NCBI GenBank assembly: GCA_043802345.1
Contig: JAZDLC010000127.1
Coordinates: 1 to 6,598, forward strand
Length of the DNA stretch: 6,598 nucleotides
Origin: JAZDLC01 sp043802345
Lineage (GTDB): Bacteria; Planctomycetota; B15-G4; JADJEK01
Reading direction: 5' to 3'
Every line of letters begins with the position of its first letter. Positions within the stretch are counted from its first letter, which is position 1. The position numbers and the translations under genes are program-made. The notes beneath the pieces are model-generated. The model saw nothing but the letters and a program-made list of their open reading frames with translations, searched no databases and was not told the DNA's origin. This document shows, piece after piece, positions 6,119 to 6,598 of this stretch.

Positions 6119-6324
6119 GCGACTCGCCGCCGCACATGGCCTGGCAACAGGCAGTCCCGCAGATCGAATTCAGCGCGGAGCTGCCCCTGGAGGAGCTGGA
6201 ACTCCTGCGCGAGGCGGCGGAGAGCGAGACGCGGCCACCCGGTTTCCGGTTCGACGACCTCCTGCGGCCGGAAATCCTGGAGGCAGCCCGGCGCCAGCTC
6301 GAAGAGACGCTCTCCGAAAAGTAG
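6115..6324 (+). CDS. Small 69-residue protein, translationally coupled, function unknown
   Basis: The ATG shares ATGA with the stop of the preceding gene, and there is no clear Shine-Dalgarno, as expected for coupling by terminating ribosomes. The protein is acidic and mostly helical by composition: LPLEELELLREAAES at about 24-38, a GFRFDDLLRPEILEAARRQL stretch at about 43-62, and an LEETLSEK end. No signal peptide, transmembrane segment or cysteine is present, so it is probably cytoplasmic. I do not recognise a family. Position between a binding-protein-like gene and a membrane protein suggests an accessory role with them. G/C third-position bias continues through the frame, supporting a real gene. 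Confidence 0.65.
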   Translation: MSDSPPHMAWQQAVPQIEFSAELPLEELELLREAAESETRPPGFRFDDLLRPEILEAARRQLEETLSEK

Positions 6325-6333
6325 CCTGCAACC

Positions 6334-6338
6334 AGGAG
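6334..6338 (+). promoter_or_regulatory. Shine-Dalgarno AGGAG for the TTG start at 6346
   Basis: AGGAG lies seven bases before TTG, an optimal distance. The in-frame stop at 6322-6324 excludes any earlier start, and the first ATG in the frame comes only after about 45 codons, inside hydrophobic sequence. This site therefore decides the start of the last gene. Confidence 0.7.
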
Positions 6339-6345
6339 AGCCGCG

Positions 6346-6598
6346 TTGAACTCTGCAATCACCGACGAGGGACGTGGATTCCCTATCGTGGCCGTGGCCT
6401 ATTTCGGCGCCACTGCACTCCACCTGCTCTTTCTGAAAGGTCTGGCAACCTGGTTGCCGGCACCGGAGTTCGGGGCCGTCATGGCTGCCACCTGCCTGAT
6501 GGCCGCCCTGGGGTTTACATGCGCGGCCCTGCGGGCGAGCAGCGCTGCCGCCTTCGCGGTCGCCGCCGCTGCGGGCGCCGAGGGCGCGGTCGCCGCCG
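6346..6598 (+). CDS. Integral membrane protein, N-terminal fragment (runs off window), TTG start
   Basis: An open frame from TTG at 6346 to the window end gives 84 residues without a stop. After about ten polar residues there is a hydrophobic segment at about 12-30 (FPIVAVAYFGATALHLLFL), a short KGLATWLPAPEFG loop, a second segment at about 43-62 with two cysteines, and then a very Ala-rich stretch that may begin a third segment or a linker. It begins 21 bases after the preceding stop with a strong Shine-Dalgarno, so it belongs to the same operon. Next to a binding-protein-like gene an ABC permease would be a natural guess, but the visible part carries no permease signature and other membrane families are equally possible. 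A GTG at 6388 is a weaker alternative start. The last bases contain a 13-base direct repeat of period 30. Confidence 0.7.
   Translation, partial: MNSAITDEGRGFPIVAVAYFGATALHLLFLKGLATWLPAPEFGAVMAATCLMAALGFTCAALRASSAAAFAVAAAAGAEGAVAA
6556..6598 (+). repeat. Possible start of a 30-bp in-frame tandem repeat
   Basis: The 13-mer GCGGTCGCCGCCG occurs at 6556-6568 and again at 6586-6598, exactly 30 bases apart and in the same reading frame, giving Ala-Val-Ala-Ala twice with an intervening Ala/Gly/Glu segment. The second copy is cut by the window edge, so one full unit plus a partial one is all that can be seen. Ala-rich codon runs in high-GC DNA can produce this by chance. Confidence 0.35.

Overview
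The window is high-GC bacterial DNA with mostly G/C third codon positions, dense genes and no sign of phage, IS elements, CRISPR or RNA genes. Two predicted lipoproteins with lipobox-type signal peptides and a membrane-anchored binding-protein-like gene suggest a free-living diderm. The sulfatase family seen here is common in Myxococcota, Acidobacteriota, Planctomycetota and related uncultured lineages, but the sequence does not fix the phylum.

Layout, left to right: (1) 1-165, non-coding or the very end of an unseen gene. (2) 166-1017 (+), a DEDDh 3'-5' exonuclease of the DnaQ fold with an apparent WYL domain at its C-terminus. (3) 1024-2490 (-), a lipoprotein of the sulfatase/alkaline phosphatase superfamily, tail to tail with the exonuclease. 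(4) 2605-4530 (+), a second, larger lipoprotein of the same family, divergent from the first. (5) 4531-4742, an intergenic stretch with a strong intrinsic terminator reading rightward. (6) 4743-5063 (-), a small lysine/glutamate-rich protein with one CPxC knuckle. (7) 5201 to the right edge (+), a compact operon: a membrane-anchored protein resembling a solute-binding protein, a 69-residue protein overlapping it by ATGA, and the beginning of a membrane protein that starts at a TTG codon and runs off the window.

The first five genes alternate strands, so they are probably separate transcription units. The functional links supported by the sequence are the divergent sulfatase pair (same fold, same altered active-site motif, same C-terminal motif) and the three-gene unit at the right end. 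Both sulfatase-family proteins have Thr-Leu-Pro-Ser-His where formylglycine sulfatases have Cys/Ser-x-Pro-x-Arg. They are therefore better described as Thr-type members of the superfamily (phosphotransferase or phosphodiesterase-like, or unknown) than as proven sulfatases.

The two most notable items are the exonuclease-WYL fusion and the paired Thr-type lipoprotein 'sulfatases'. No complete, obviously new multi-gene system is visible. The right-end operon is the best candidate for something uncharacterised, but it is cut by the window edge.
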